Shown: in pieces, positions 1 through 8,626 of the stretch
How positions within the stretch are numbered: the first letter of the stretch is position 1
How the letters are laid out: the number at the start of each line of letters is the position of its first letter
Assembly: GCF_036010325.1 (NCBI RefSeq)
Contig: NZ_CP108549.1
Location: forward strand, 8,308,001-8,372,000
Reading direction: 5' to 3'
Source of the DNA: Streptomyces sp. NBC_01210
Lineage (GTDB): Bacteria; Actinomycetota; Actinomycetes; Streptomycetales; Streptomycetaceae
Length of the DNA stretch: 64,000 nucleotides
The notes under the pieces: generated by a model
Told to the model about the DNA's origin: nothing
The model's input: only the letters and a program-made list of their open reading frames with translations
Database searches by the model: none
Program-made: the position numbers and the translations under genes

Positions 1-544
1 CGGCACCCCGATCCTCGGCTGCGGGCAGAAGCTGGAGCCGGTCGGCGCCCCGGTCGAAGGCGATCGGATCGTCAGGCTGCTGGAAGTGCACGGTCGTGCC
101 GCCTCCGTGCCGGTAAGCGTCAAGGCCGGCGCGGCAGTAGGCGACCATGTCGTCCGGCAGAGCGTCGAGCGGTACCCAGGACATCTCGCTGCACAGCTGC
201 GGCTCGCGGATCTCCGGCGTCCCCTGCCAGCGGACAGCTTCCAGGAAGAACCCGATGCGGGCACCGCCGGCCGGGCTGCGGTGGTGGACGGTGACCGCGG
301 CCCGCACGTCCGCCCGGTCGATGAGCACACCGGTCTCTTCCCGCGCCTCCCGGATCACCGCGTCCACGACGTCCTCGTGCGCTCCGTCGACGTGCCCGGA
401 CGGCAGGTGCAGCAGCCCGCTGGCGTACACGGATCCGGCTCGGCGGGACAGTAACACCTCGTCCCCGCCGGGGCTGCTGCGGCGCAGGATCAGGTGGACG
501 TCGACCGGAGCCGCGAATCGGGGCCTTGGTTCAGCTCCGGTCAT
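1..544 (-). CDS. Nudix hydrolase (3' end outside window)
   Basis: Reading the minus strand from an ATG at 542-544 gives an uninterrupted frame to the window edge. It contains a Nudix helix ending REAREETGV at about residues 65-73, the signature that binds the metal and the nucleoside-diphosphate linkage. The first half of the box is spaced one residue longer than the classical GX5EX7REUXEEXGU. Later residues (IGFFLEA, then a Trp-Val-Pro-Leu-Asp-Ala-Leu-Pro stretch) are typical of the family. An AAAGGA ribosome site lies 8 nt before the ATG, and the gene overlaps the end of the truncated methyltransferase upstream. A rare TTA codon (plus-strand 452-454) makes translation potentially bldA-dependent. 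The substrate cannot be read from the sequence. Confidence 0.85.
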   Translation of the reverse strand, partial: MTGAEPRPRFAAPVDVHLILRRSSPGGDEVLLSRRAGSVYASGLLHLPSGHVDGAHEDVVDAVIREAREETGVLIDRADVRAAVTVHHRSPAGGARIGFFLEAVRWQGTPEIREPQLCSEMSWVPLDALPDDMVAYCRAGLDAYRHGGGTTVHFQQPDDPIAFDRGADRLQLLPAAEDRGA

Positions 545-860
545 CGGCTGAGTCCTTTCGCAGCCGAGCGCGGATGAGGCGACATGAGGCCAGGTTCCCG
601 CTGTTCTCGGGAGCGGTGATGGTGTCGACCGCGTCGATGCTCGCGCCGTGGTCGCGGACGAGGTGGGCGGCGAAGCGGCCGGCGCCACAGCACAGATCGA
701 GTGTGCGGACGCCGGTGAGGTCGCCCAGGACCTCTGATCCGGGGCCGTTCTTCCAAAAGCCCCAGTTGACCCGTTCGGCCGCCGGGAGCGGGGTCTGTGC
801 TCGTAAGTGGTGGGCTCCGTACTCGTGCCAGGTGGATGAGTTGACGGTGTCGGCGTTCAC
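531..860 (-). pseudogene. Truncated SAM-dependent methyltransferase
   Basis: A GTG start at 858-860 follows a good AAGGGAGA site. The frame opens like a class I methyltransferase of the small-molecule type: an N-terminal WHEYGAHHLR, then SAM motif I LDLCCGAGRFAAHL at about residues 55-68 and an acidic residue ending strand 2 (DAVD). After residue 80 the family pattern stops, and the frame ends at 109 aa where relatives run to roughly 250 aa. The catalytic half is therefore missing. It sits between two pieces of nudix sequence, so the break probably came from a deletion. It could still be translated, but a working enzyme is unlikely. Confidence 0.75.
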
Positions 861-886
861 GGTGATCTCCCTTCAGATACTGGTGG

Positions 887-1099
887 TCATGAGGGCCAGC
901 CGAGCTGGGTGTAGGCGTGGCCGCGGGCGATGCCGTCGATCGCAGCTCGGGTGTAGCTCACGGTCGGGTGGGGGAGGGCGTGGCGCGGCCACCACTTCCA
1001 CTCGGTGCAGAGGTCGGGCTCCAGCAGCTGCGGCTCGCCGGCCCAACTGCTCGCCATGAAGAAGAGCTGGATCCTGGGTACGGCGCCCTCGGAGTCGAG
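887..1099 (-). pseudogene. C-terminal fragment of a second nudix hydrolase
   Basis: This 70-codon open stretch has no start. It reads like the last third of a Nudix protein: RIQLFFMASSWAGEP, then EPDLCTEWKWWPRHALP, then a conserved tail ending GHAYTQLGWPS and stop. The same landmarks, with different residues, occur in the intact nudix gene at 1-544. It begins exactly where the MFS remnant upstream loses its family pattern but lies in a different frame, so the two are a deletion junction and not a fusion protein. Confidence 0.7.
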
Positions 1100-1102
1100 C
1101 CT

Positions 1103-1274
1103 GGCTCACCGAGGTGCCCGCAACGCTCGCGGCCTGGCCCGTGAGGTAGAGCCGGAAGGCGCGGTGCCGCCACAACGACCGCCCACCGCGCACGCCTCCC
1201 GGCGCGCTCAGAGGGTCATGCGAGGAGGCAGCACCGGCTGGGCGGGACTCCCCGTCCGGCAGAGGGGTCCTCAT
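1103..1274 (-). pseudogene. N-terminal fragment of an MFS transporter
   Basis: ATG at 1272-1274 overlaps the stop of the ABC transporter gene (ATGA), the usual sign of translational coupling. The first ~57 residues include WRHRAFRLYLTGQAASVAG, the cytoplasmic lead and first helix start of MFS_3-type exporters. The frame then runs into the nudix fragment out of phase and continues to a stop at 873 without any further transmembrane helices. The exporter has therefore lost at least 90 percent of its length. It was probably cotranscribed with the ABC exporter before the deletion. Confidence 0.7.
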
Positions 1275-3283
1275 ACCTCCTCCTTGTCCGCGGTCGTCGG
1301 GGCGCGGTAGCCCGCTGCCTGAAGGGTGAACATCTCCGCATAGGCGCCGCCGAGGTCCATCAGCTCCCGGTGGGAGCCGGATTCGGTGATCCGGCCGCCG
1401 TCGAAGACGTAGATGCGATCGCACTCCACGACGCTCGCAAGCCGGTGCGAGATGAGCACCGTGATCTGGTCCGCCCTGCGCTTGCCACCCAAGACCGCCT
1501 GGTAGACGGCGTGTTCGGCTTTCGGGTCCATGCTCGCGGTCGGCTCGTCCAGCAGCAGCGCGGGGGCGTTCTTGTACAGGCCGCGGGCGACGGCGATCTT
1601 CGCCCACTGGCCGGCGGACAGTTCCTGTCCGCCGCGGAACCGCTTGGACAGCAGCGCCGCCCAGGTGCCGGGTAGACCGGCGATCACGGTGTCGGCACCG
1701 GAGGCTTCCGCAGCATCCAGGGCCTGCTGCGGATCGGCTCGGGTGAGCGTGCCGCGGGAGATCGTCAGGTTCGCCAGCGCGCTGAAAGGGAAGTGGAGCG
1801 GGTCCTGCAGCACCATCGAGACCCGGGCCTGCAGGGACTCGGCGTCCATGTCCGTCACGTCCACGCCGTCCCACCGCACCGAGCCGGTATCCGGGTCGTA
1901 GAGCCCGGCGATCAGACGCGAACAGGTGCTCTTGCCTGAGCCGTTGCCGCCGACGAACGCGACGGTCTGCCCGGCCTGCAAGGTCATCGACACACGGTCC
2001 AGGGCGGGGGCGTCCTTGCCGGGGTAGGTGTAGGTGACGTCCTGCAGCGTGATGGTCTTCACGGTCTCGGGTGCGGTCAACTCGCGACGACGGGGCTGTA
2101 GCCTGCGGCAGCGCTCTTGGAACTCCAGCAGGTCCGTCACCCACATCGCGTGCTCATAGACAAGGTGGGCCACGTCCACGAACCGAGTCAGGGAGCTCTG
2201 GCCGGCCTGGATCGCCAGAACCGCGCCCGCGCCGGCCGCCAGGGGAAGCCACCCGGCGATCAGCATCGCGCCCAGCGCGGTGTATGTGATGCCGGTCCCG
2301 ATGCCCCCGAGCGCCCGGCCACCCAGCGTCAGCAGGGCGGAACTCACGCCGAGCCGGGTGTCCTCGTCGGCGATGCGCGTGGTCAGGCGGTGGTGTTCAT
2401 CGAGCAGGGCGCTCTGCGCCGTGTCGGAGCGCAGTTCGGCGGCCGAGTCCCGGTCCAGCAGCAACCACGAGAACACTCGCACCCGGCGCTGAAGGGCGTT
2501 CCACCGCTTGAAGGAGTGGAAGCGCGCCCGGGCGGTGCGGACCGCCGCGGCGCCCACGGGCAGGACGGACAAGGGAAGCAGTGGGAGCAGGAGAGGGTGC
2601 AGGACGGTGAGGACGCCGGCCGTGCCGATCAGCCCGAGGAGGGCGGAGGCCAGGGAGACCACCTGGCCAACGATCTGCCTCGCGAAGAACAGACCGCGGT
2701 CGTTGGCACGGTAGGCGTCGTCGTGCCAGTCGGCGTCATCGACGGCATCGAGCCGGACGTGCGCGGTCAGCCGGAGGAAGTCGCTTTCCAGTGCGGTGCG
2801 GATCTTAGGCGTCACCCGCGCCTGGGCAACGGCGACCCCGGCCTCAAGGAGCGCCCGGGCCGACAGGAACGCCACCACGAGCAGGATTTGTGGCACGGCG
2901 GAGTGCACCTTGTCCGGCGTTGGCCCCTGGGCGAACAGCTCGTGGAGCACAGCTACCGACGCCACCAGACCGAAGGCGGACATCGCCGCAGAAGCCAGCT
3001 GAAGGACGAACACGGCAGCAGTCGCCACGCGGTCGGCCTGCCACGCCAGCCGGCCGATCTGCCGCACGATCCGCGGCAGGCGCACGAGGACCTGGCCCAC
3101 AGTCGCCTTGGCCGCTGCGCCGTCGTAGACCGACCAGTACGCCTCTTCGAGCTCATCGGTGATGTCACCGTCCACCGGACCCGCAGGCACAGTCATCGGC
3201 GGGAGGGGTAGCGGTTCATGGCGAGGTGTGGGCACCTCCACCCGCGGACCCGGGAAGGGTTTCGGGCCAATCGGCTCGCTCAT
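1271..3283 (-). CDS. ABC transporter, fused permease and ATPase
   Basis: A 670-aa half-transporter exporter. Residues ~75-380 form the membrane domain with several hydrophobic helices. The nucleotide-binding domain follows, with Walker A (GGNGSGKST, ~445-453), a signature motif reading LSAGQ instead of LSGGQ (~555-559), Walker B (ALLLDEP, ~575-581) and an H-loop histidine (ISHRLAS, ~613). I chose the ATG at 3281-3283 because GAGGTGGGG precedes it; an in-frame GTG lies 9 nt upstream. The permease half resembles lantibiotic and peptide exporters with a Pro-rich N-terminal tail. Its position downstream of the NRPS operon suggests product export or self-protection, but a separate 620-bp gap means it may have its own promoter. 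Confidence 0.85.
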   Translation of the reverse strand: MSEPIGPKPFPGPRVEVPTPRHEPLPLPPMTVPAGPVDGDITDELEEAYWSVYDGAAAKATVGQVLVRLPRIVRQIGRLAWQADRVATAAVFVLQLASAAMSAFGLVASVAVLHELFAQGPTPDKVHSAVPQILLVVAFLSARALLEAGVAVAQARVTPKIRTALESDFLRLTAHVRLDAVDDADWHDDAYRANDRGLFFARQIVGQVVSLASALLGLIGTAGVLTVLHPLLLPLLPLSVLPVGAAAVRTARARFHSFKRWNALQRRVRVFSWLLLDRDSAAELRSDTAQSALLDEHHRLTTRIADEDTRLGVSSALLTLGGRALGGIGTGITYTALGAMLIAGWLPLAAGAGAVLAIQAGQSSLTRFVDVAHLVYEHAMWVTDLLEFQERCRRLQPRRRELTAPETVKTITLQDVTYTYPGKDAPALDRVSMTLQAGQTVAFVGGNGSGKSTCSRLIAGLYDPDTGSVRWDGVDVTDMDAESLQARVSMVLQDPLHFPFSALANLTISRGTLTRADPQQALDAAEASGADTVIAGLPGTWAALLSKRFRGGQELSAGQWAKIAVARGLYKNAPALLLDEPTASMDPKAEHAVYQAVLGGKRRADQITVLISHRLASVVECDRIYVFDGGRITESGSHRELMDLGGAYAEMFTLQAAGYRAPTTADKEEV

Positions 3284-3911
3284 GCCCCCCACCTCGTATC
3301 CGGTCGTGATGAGCGGCGGAGACCGTGAGCGGCAGCGTCAAACATGCGCCCGAAGGGGCGCAGGGACCAGCGGGCCGCCCGCTGCTGTTCGAACACGGCA
3401 GGGCCATTCACAGGGATGGGCACGGGAATCACAATTCCTCCAGAAGGGTGGGCGATGAGTACAGGTGCTCTAAGAACGGTGCCGATCGCGTCCCGTCACG
3501 GGTGGATCGGGGGCAGATCATGGACGCATGTTCTAGTGACTGGTGAAGGTCAAGGGACGGCTGATCTGTCTGCATCGACGAGCACTCGAACATCGGGGAT
3601 CACCCCTTCGAGGTATTGCGGCGGTTCGGTCCCGGGACGGTCTGTTGATACGCGCGGGGCGGGCATGGCGGGGAGGGCAGTGGCGGTTGTTGTGCCACTG
3701 CCCTGGACGTTGGTGGTTCAGGAGTGGGGATGCACCACGGTCCGGTTCCGAGCGTCGATTGCACGTTCCGGCCAGGAATCGCTGTGCCGCCGTGCATTCG
3801 TGGACTGTGCGGAGGCATACCTGCCGGTCCGTGCCCGGTGCGCCTGGCACGGACGCGATCAGCCCCCGGCTCGCGCCGGGGGCTGATCGCGTGGCCCGCT
3901 CTCCCGGGCGC
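3284..3911. other. Intergenic region between ABC gene and NRPS operon
   Basis: About 630 bp with no frame that looks coding on either strand: the overlapping open frames all have atypical composition. It should contain the promoter of the ABC transporter (nearest 3284) and holds the NRPS terminator near its other end. No clear -10/-35 pair stood out. Confidence 0.6.
3855..3890 (-). terminator. Terminator hairpin of the NRPS operon
   Basis: A perfect 16-bp GC-rich stem (arm GCGATCAGCCCCCGGC) with a 4-nt TCGC loop, 22 bp past the stop of the last NRPS gene. There is no U tract, as is common for Streptomyces terminators. Confidence 0.8.
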
Positions 3912-6776
3912 TCAGGCCTGGGAGGCGTCGACCATCGCAGCGAGTACGGACTGCCAGTCCTCCCCGGGCTGTTCGCGCAGTGCGGTGGCCAGCCGGTCCG
4001 CGCGGTAGTGCCAAGGGTGGTCGAGGTCCGGATGCACCCGCTCGGCGAGCTGGATCTCACTGTCGCCGGCGAGGAGCGTACGCAGCTCGGCGGCGAGATC
4101 CTGCCACGCGACGTGACCGCTCACGGCGTTGGCCACGCCGTGGACGGGCGTGGCCAGGCAGGCGGTCACAGCTCGGGCCAGGGCAGCCGCGTGGACCCAC
4201 GGAGCGCCGTACCAGTCGCGCCCGGCGGTGCCGGGGCGTGGGAGGGCGATCGGCTTTCCGGCGAGGGCAGCCTGATAGAGCAACCCGGTCGCGCCCCAGC
4301 GCAACTGATCGCGCAGCCGGTCGTGCGGACCCCACACGATGGGCGAGCGTACGACGCTGGCCCCGCCCCGGCCCCCGGTGCCGGCTGCCCGCATCAGCAT
4401 CCGTTCGCAGTCGAGCTTCGCCTGTCCGTACGCGCTCAACGGCTGTTGGGAGGCCGACTCCTCGGCCACCCACGGCTCCGTGGGGCGTCCATAGGCGTCC
4501 ACGCTGCTGACGAAGACGAACGGGCCGCTGTGCCAGGCGTCGACCATCGCTTCCATCGCCGCCACGTCCACCTCGGGACGGGTGAAGGTGCAGGCGGCGT
4601 GGATCACCGCGTCCGCACTCTCCACGGCGGCGCGCAGGCCGTCCAGGTCGGTCAGATCACCCTCGACGACGTCCACACCGTCCCCGGCCACCAGATGTGC
4701 CGACTCGGGACGGGCCAGCGCGAGCACCGGCCTGCCCTGGGCGGCGAGTTCGCGCAGGAGGAACGCTCCCACGCCGCCCGTGCCGCCCGTCACCAGCACG
4801 GTGCCCTCGCGTGCCCGCCGGCTACGTGACACCGGCGGAGCCGTCCAGGCCGCCGCCGCGCGTTCCGTTTCACGCGCGTCGAGCAGCGCGGCGAGTGCGC
4901 GCGGTGTCCGGTTCTGCATCACATCGAGACCGGTCAGCGGCAGCCTGAGCCCGGTGCGCAAGCGCTCCGCAAGCTGCACGGCGATCAGGGAATGGCCACC
5001 AAGGACAAAGAAGTCGTCGTCCGGCGCCGGGGTCCGGCCCAGCAAAGCGGTGAACGCCGCCGTCACCGCGTGCGCACGGTCCCCGTGCAGGGCGGAGGCT
5101 GATGCCGCGCCGGGCAGCCGATCGGCATCCAGTGCGCCGTCGGCGTTCCGCGGCATCGCGTCCAGCAGTGTCACCGCGGCCGGGACGAGTTCCCGGGCGA
5201 GGGCGGACCGGAGATGGGTCCGCAACTCGGCGGGCGAGGGGCCCCCGGTCTCCCGCAGGACGGCATAGGCGATCAGCGGTCCGGTCGTCGGCTGCGGCAC
5301 TGCCGCATCGCTCACCCGCGGATGCGTCCGCAGCCGGGTCTCGGCCGGATGGCACTCGTCGTCGGCCGGGACCGCCCACGGCCGGCCGGGCAGCCGTGAC
5401 AGTGTCAGTTCCGGGTCGACGGCGACTGCGGCCAGCAGGTCGGCGAAGGCGTCTGCCAGCTGGTCTCCCGCCTCCGTCGCCAGCGCTGCCTGACCGTACT
5501 GGACCAGGCAGGCGGGCTCGTCGGTGTCCATGAGGCCGAACGACAGGTCGAACTTGGCTTCACCGAGGCCGACTTCGACGGGCTCGGCGACGGTGCCGGG
5601 CAGCGGGAGCGCCGTGGGCTCCCGCAGGACGTCCGCGGTGACCCGCACCAGCGGCGTGCCGTCGGCGTCCCGCGCGGCGGCGCCGAGCCGCTCCAGGATC
5701 AGGTCGAAGGGAACGTCCCGGTGCTCCTGGGCCTCCAGCAACGCGTCCCGCACCCGGTCCACAAGGATCCCGAACTCCGGGTCGCCGGACAGGTTCACAC
5801 GTACCGGAAGGGTATTGACGCACAGTCCGACGAGACCGCGCATGGCCGCCCCCTCGCGGTGGGTGCCGGCGCAGCCGATGACCAGGTCGTCCTCGCCGGT
5901 GAACCGCTGCAGCGCGGCGAAGGCTGCGGCGAGGGACACCGTGAAGAGGGTGGCCCGGTGCTGCCTGCCCAGCTCTCGCAGTGCAGACAGCACCGAGGCG
6001 TCCAGCTTCGTGGTGCGGGCGACGGCACGCGTGCCCAGGCCGGCGGAAGGGTGCGCGGGCCGGGGCAGCCGCAGTGGTACGGCTCCGGCGAGCCGGCGGG
6101 TCCAGTGCCCCAGTCCCGCATCGAGGCGGCCGGCCGCCGCGTGCTCGCGGCGCGCGTAGTCCGGGTACTGCGGCGGCTCCGGCTGTTCGTGAGGGCGTCC
6201 GTCCACGGCGGCTGCGTACAGCTGGGTCAGTTCGTCGGCGACGGTCCCCAGCGACCCGCCGTCGATGGTGATGTGGTGGAAGGTCAGCAGCACGGTGTGG
6301 TCCTGGGGGCCGTGCCGCAGCACCAGGGCACGCGGCAGGGGACCCGCAGCCAGGTCGAACGGACGGCGCGCCTCCGCGGCGAGCGTCTGCGCGCCGTCGC
6401 CGTCGACGTCCACCACCGGTACGGCGATCGTGCCGGGCGCGGGAAGCGTCTCCTGGTACGGCTCGTCGCCGCGCTGACCGTAACGGGTGCGCAAGACGGC
6501 GTGGCGTCGTACGAGCGTGGTGAGTGCGACGGCGAAGGCGTCCACGTCGAGCGGCCCGTGCAGCCGGGTGGCGAAGGGCACGCTGTAGAGCGAGCCTCCC
6601 TGGCCGAGGCGGTCCATCAGCCACATCCGGCGCTGGGCGTGGGAGAGCGGGGCGGGCCCCTGGGCGTGGACGGCTGTGGGGACCGGGGCGGCCGGGCGGG
6701 TGCCGGCGCGGGCCCGGGCCCTGCGCAGCAGTTCTTCCTGCAGCGTGACAGAGCCGGGGGTGCTGTCAGTGGCCAT
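3912..6776 (-). CDS. NRPS terminal protein: C - A remnant - T - SDR reductase
   Basis: 954 aa. Residues ~40-445 are a condensation domain with an intact HHITIDG motif (167-173). Residues ~470-560 resemble only the small C-terminal subdomain of an adenylation domain, and the usual NGKVD lysine site reads NADGALD; the substrate-binding core is absent. A carrier domain follows with LGGHSL (phosphopantetheine Ser ~596). Residues 659-954 are an NAD(P)-binding short-chain dehydrogenase domain: GGTGGVG at ~664-670, FVSS at ~757 and YGQAK (Tyr ~783, Lys ~787). Known NRPS reductase domains release the chain as an aldehyde or alcohol, which is the inferred role here, although this one is shorter (296 aa) than usual R domains. 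The start overlaps the previous gene by 11 bp. The carrier must be loaded in trans. Confidence 0.85.
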   Translation of the reverse strand: MATDSTPGSVTLQEELLRRARARAGTRPAAPVPTAVHAQGPAPLSHAQRRMWLMDRLGQGGSLYSVPFATRLHGPLDVDAFAVALTTLVRRHAVLRTRYGQRGDEPYQETLPAPGTIAVPVVDVDGDGAQTLAAEARRPFDLAAGPLPRALVLRHGPQDHTVLLTFHHITIDGGSLGTVADELTQLYAAAVDGRPHEQPEPPQYPDYARREHAAAGRLDAGLGHWTRRLAGAVPLRLPRPAHPSAGLGTRAVARTTKLDASVLSALRELGRQHRATLFTVSLAAAFAALQRFTGEDDLVIGCAGTHREGAAMRGLVGLCVNTLPVRVNLSGDPEFGILVDRVRDALLEAQEHRDVPFDLILERLGAAARDADGTPLVRVTADVLREPTALPLPGTVAEPVEVGLGEAKFDLSFGLMDTDEPACLVQYGQAALATEAGDQLADAFADLLAAVAVDPELTLSRLPGRPWAVPADDECHPAETRLRTHPRVSDAAVPQPTTGPLIAYAVLRETGGPSPAELRTHLRSALARELVPAAVTLLDAMPRNADGALDADRLPGAASASALHGDRAHAVTAAFTALLGRTPAPDDDFFVLGGHSLIAVQLAERLRTGLRLPLTGLDVMQNRTPRALAALLDARETERAAAAWTAPPVSRSRRAREGTVLVTGGTGGVGAFLLRELAAQGRPVLALARPESAHLVAGDGVDVVEGDLTDLDGLRAAVESADAVIHAACTFTRPEVDVAAMEAMVDAWHSGPFVFVSSVDAYGRPTEPWVAEESASQQPLSAYGQAKLDCERMLMRAAGTGGRGGASVVRSPIVWGPHDRLRDQLRWGATGLLYQAALAGKPIALPRPGTAGRDWYGAPWVHAAALARAVTACLATPVHGVANAVSGHVAWQDLAAELRTLLAGDSEIQLAERVHPDLDHPWHYRADRLATALREQPGEDWQSVLAAMVDASQA

Positions 6777-8577
6777 CGGTGTCCTCCGGCGCGTCGAGGT
6801 GGAGATCGCTGTGGTTGGCCAGCAGGGCGCGCTCGACGAGGGCGGCCTGTCCGGCCACCGTGGGGGCGGCGAAGAAGTCGGGCAGGGACAGTTCCACTCC
6901 GAGCTCCTCGCGCAGGTCGTCCGTGACGACCAGAGCGAGCAGGGAGTGGCCGCCGCAGGCGAGGAAGTCGGCGTCCGGCCGGTTCACTTCGCAGCCCAGG
7001 CTGCGGCTCCACACCTCGGCGACGGCCTGCTCGATCGGAGTCAGCGCCTGGGTGGCGCCTTCGGCGTCGGCGGTGCAGTGAAGAGCAGTGAGCGCGCGCC
7101 GGTCCACCTTGCCGGAGACCGTCAGGGGCAGCCGCTCCACGAGGGTCAGCTCGTCGGGGACCAGATGGGCGGGCAGCTGTTCGGCGAGCCGCGCCCTCAG
7201 TGTCTCGGCACGAGGTACCGGGCCGGGAGCGGCTACGACGAAGGCGGCCAGGCGGGCGTCGTCCGCTGCGGGCCGCCGCACGGTCACAGCGGCGTCGTCC
7301 ACCTCCGCCTGCTCGCGCAGGATGTGCTCGACCTCGCCCGGCTCGATGCGGAATCCGCGGACCTTGACCTGGTCGTCGACGCGGCCGTGGAAGTCCAGAA
7401 CTCCGTCCGGGCGCCCCGAGACCAGGTCGCCGGAGCGGTACAGGCGGCCCAGCGACGCATGGTCCACGAAGCGTTCGGCGGTCAGCTCCGGCCGTCCCGC
7501 GTATCCGCCTGCCAGACGGCTGCCGCCGATCCACAGTTCACCGTGTTCGCCCGGCGCGACCGGCTGCCCGGTCCCGTCCAGGACGTGTGTGACGGCACCG
7601 GCGACCGGGCGGCCGATCGGCACCGGGCCGTCGCAGTCCGCATCGGTGACCCTGTGCGCCGTCGCGAATGTCGTCGTCTCCGTCGGCCCGTAGCCATTGA
7701 CCAACTCCAGCCAGGGAAACGCGCGCAGCACCGCCCGGGCATGCTGGGCGGCCATTGCCTCGCCTCCCACCACCACCGTGCGGAGCACCGAGAACACCCG
7801 GGAGCGGCGGGCAGCCAGCTGGTGGAACAGCGCCGTGGTGAAGAACGCCACGGTCACGCCGTGCCGCTCCACCTGCTGGGCCAGATCCTCGAAGGAGGGC
7901 CGCTCGGCGGTGCACACCACCACGGCGGCTCCGTTGGCGAGGGCCGACCACACCTCGAAGGTCGAGGCGTCGAAGGTGGTCGGCGAGTGGAACAGCACCC
8001 GGTCGCGGGCGGTGACGGTGGCGTACTGCGGAGCGGTGACCAGTTGGGCGATACCGCCGTGGGTGACCGTCACGCCCTTGGGAAGGCCGGTGGACCCCGA
8101 GGTGAACAGGACGAGCGCCGTCGCGTTGGGGCCGGGCTCCACCGCGGGCAGCTCGGCGCCGGTCAGCAGTGGAGCGTCGGGCAGCGCCAGGGTGGCGCCC
8201 GTGGGGGCCGCGGATTCGAGCAGCTTGCTGTCTCCGACGGTCAGTGTCGCCCCGGCGGTGGCGAGCATGGCTTCGGTACGCGGACGCGGGTGTGCCGGAT
8301 CGAGCGGCACGCACGCAGCACCTGCCCACCACAGCGCGAGCTGCGCGACGAGCGTGCGGGCCGATCGCGGCACCAGCAGCGCCACCCGGTCGCCGGGGCG
8401 GACGCCATGGTCGTGCAGGTGTGCGGCCAGAGCGCGGGCGGAGGTGACCAGCTGCGCGTACGTCAGTGTGGTGTCGCCGTCCATCACGGCCAGGGCCTGC
8501 GGGGTCTGCTCGGCATGCCGCGCCACCAGGGCGGGCAGGCCGGAGGCGTACGCGGACGGTGTGCGGTCAGCCGGCAC
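6766..8577 (-). CDS. NRPS A-T didomain protein
   Basis: A 603-aa adenylation plus carrier protein with no condensation domain. Visible motifs are A3 (FTSGSTGLPKG), A5 (NGYGPTET), A8-type (DDQVKVRGFRIEPGE), A10 (SGKVDRRAL) and the carrier CGGHSLLAL (Ser ~545). Pocket residues read by eye are D-A-F-F-V-G-G-T-F-K, closest to valine-type codes I remember, so a branched hydrophobic amino acid is a reasonable guess. GTG at 8575-8577 was chosen because AGGAAGGAAA lies 5 nt upstream. An ATG at 8623-8625, one base past the preceding stop, is the alternative and would add 16 residues. It must pair with a condensation domain from another protein. Confidence 0.88.
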   Translation of the reverse strand: MPADRTPSAYASGLPALVARHAEQTPQALAVMDGDTTLTYAQLVTSARALAAHLHDHGVRPGDRVALLVPRSARTLVAQLALWWAGAACVPLDPAHPRPRTEAMLATAGATLTVGDSKLLESAAPTGATLALPDAPLLTGAELPAVEPGPNATALVLFTSGSTGLPKGVTVTHGGIAQLVTAPQYATVTARDRVLFHSPTTFDASTFEVWSALANGAAVVVCTAERPSFEDLAQQVERHGVTVAFFTTALFHQLAARRSRVFSVLRTVVVGGEAMAAQHARAVLRAFPWLELVNGYGPTETTTFATAHRVTDADCDGPVPIGRPVAGAVTHVLDGTGQPVAPGEHGELWIGGSRLAGGYAGRPELTAERFVDHASLGRLYRSGDLVSGRPDGVLDFHGRVDDQVKVRGFRIEPGEVEHILREQAEVDDAAVTVRRPAADDARLAAFVVAAPGPVPRAETLRARLAEQLPAHLVPDELTLVERLPLTVSGKVDRRALTALHCTADAEGATQALTPIEQAVAEVWSRSLGCEVNRPDADFLACGGHSLLALVVTDDLREELGVELSLPDFFAAPTVAGQAALVERALLANHSDLHLDAPEDTDGH

Positions 8578-8626
8578 GGGGCTTTCCTTCCTGTGGTCGG
8601 GGGTGTTCGCCAGGACGGTCGCCATC

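Noticed and set aside
873..2144. 423-aa minus-strand open frame overlapping the ABC transporter gene
   Set aside because: Its first 290 codons are an Arg/Gly/Pro-rich shadow of the ABC gene in another frame. Only its last part, from 1274 down, is real MFS-derived sequence, which is called separately.
2117..3211. 364-aa plus-strand frame antisense to the ABC transporter
   Set aside because: Gly/Arg/Gln-rich composition with no family pattern, and exactly opposite a well-supported gene.
5560..6624. Long minus-strand frame inside the terminal NRPS gene
   Set aside because: Out-of-phase shadow of the condensation domain with the usual Arg/Ala/Pro composition.
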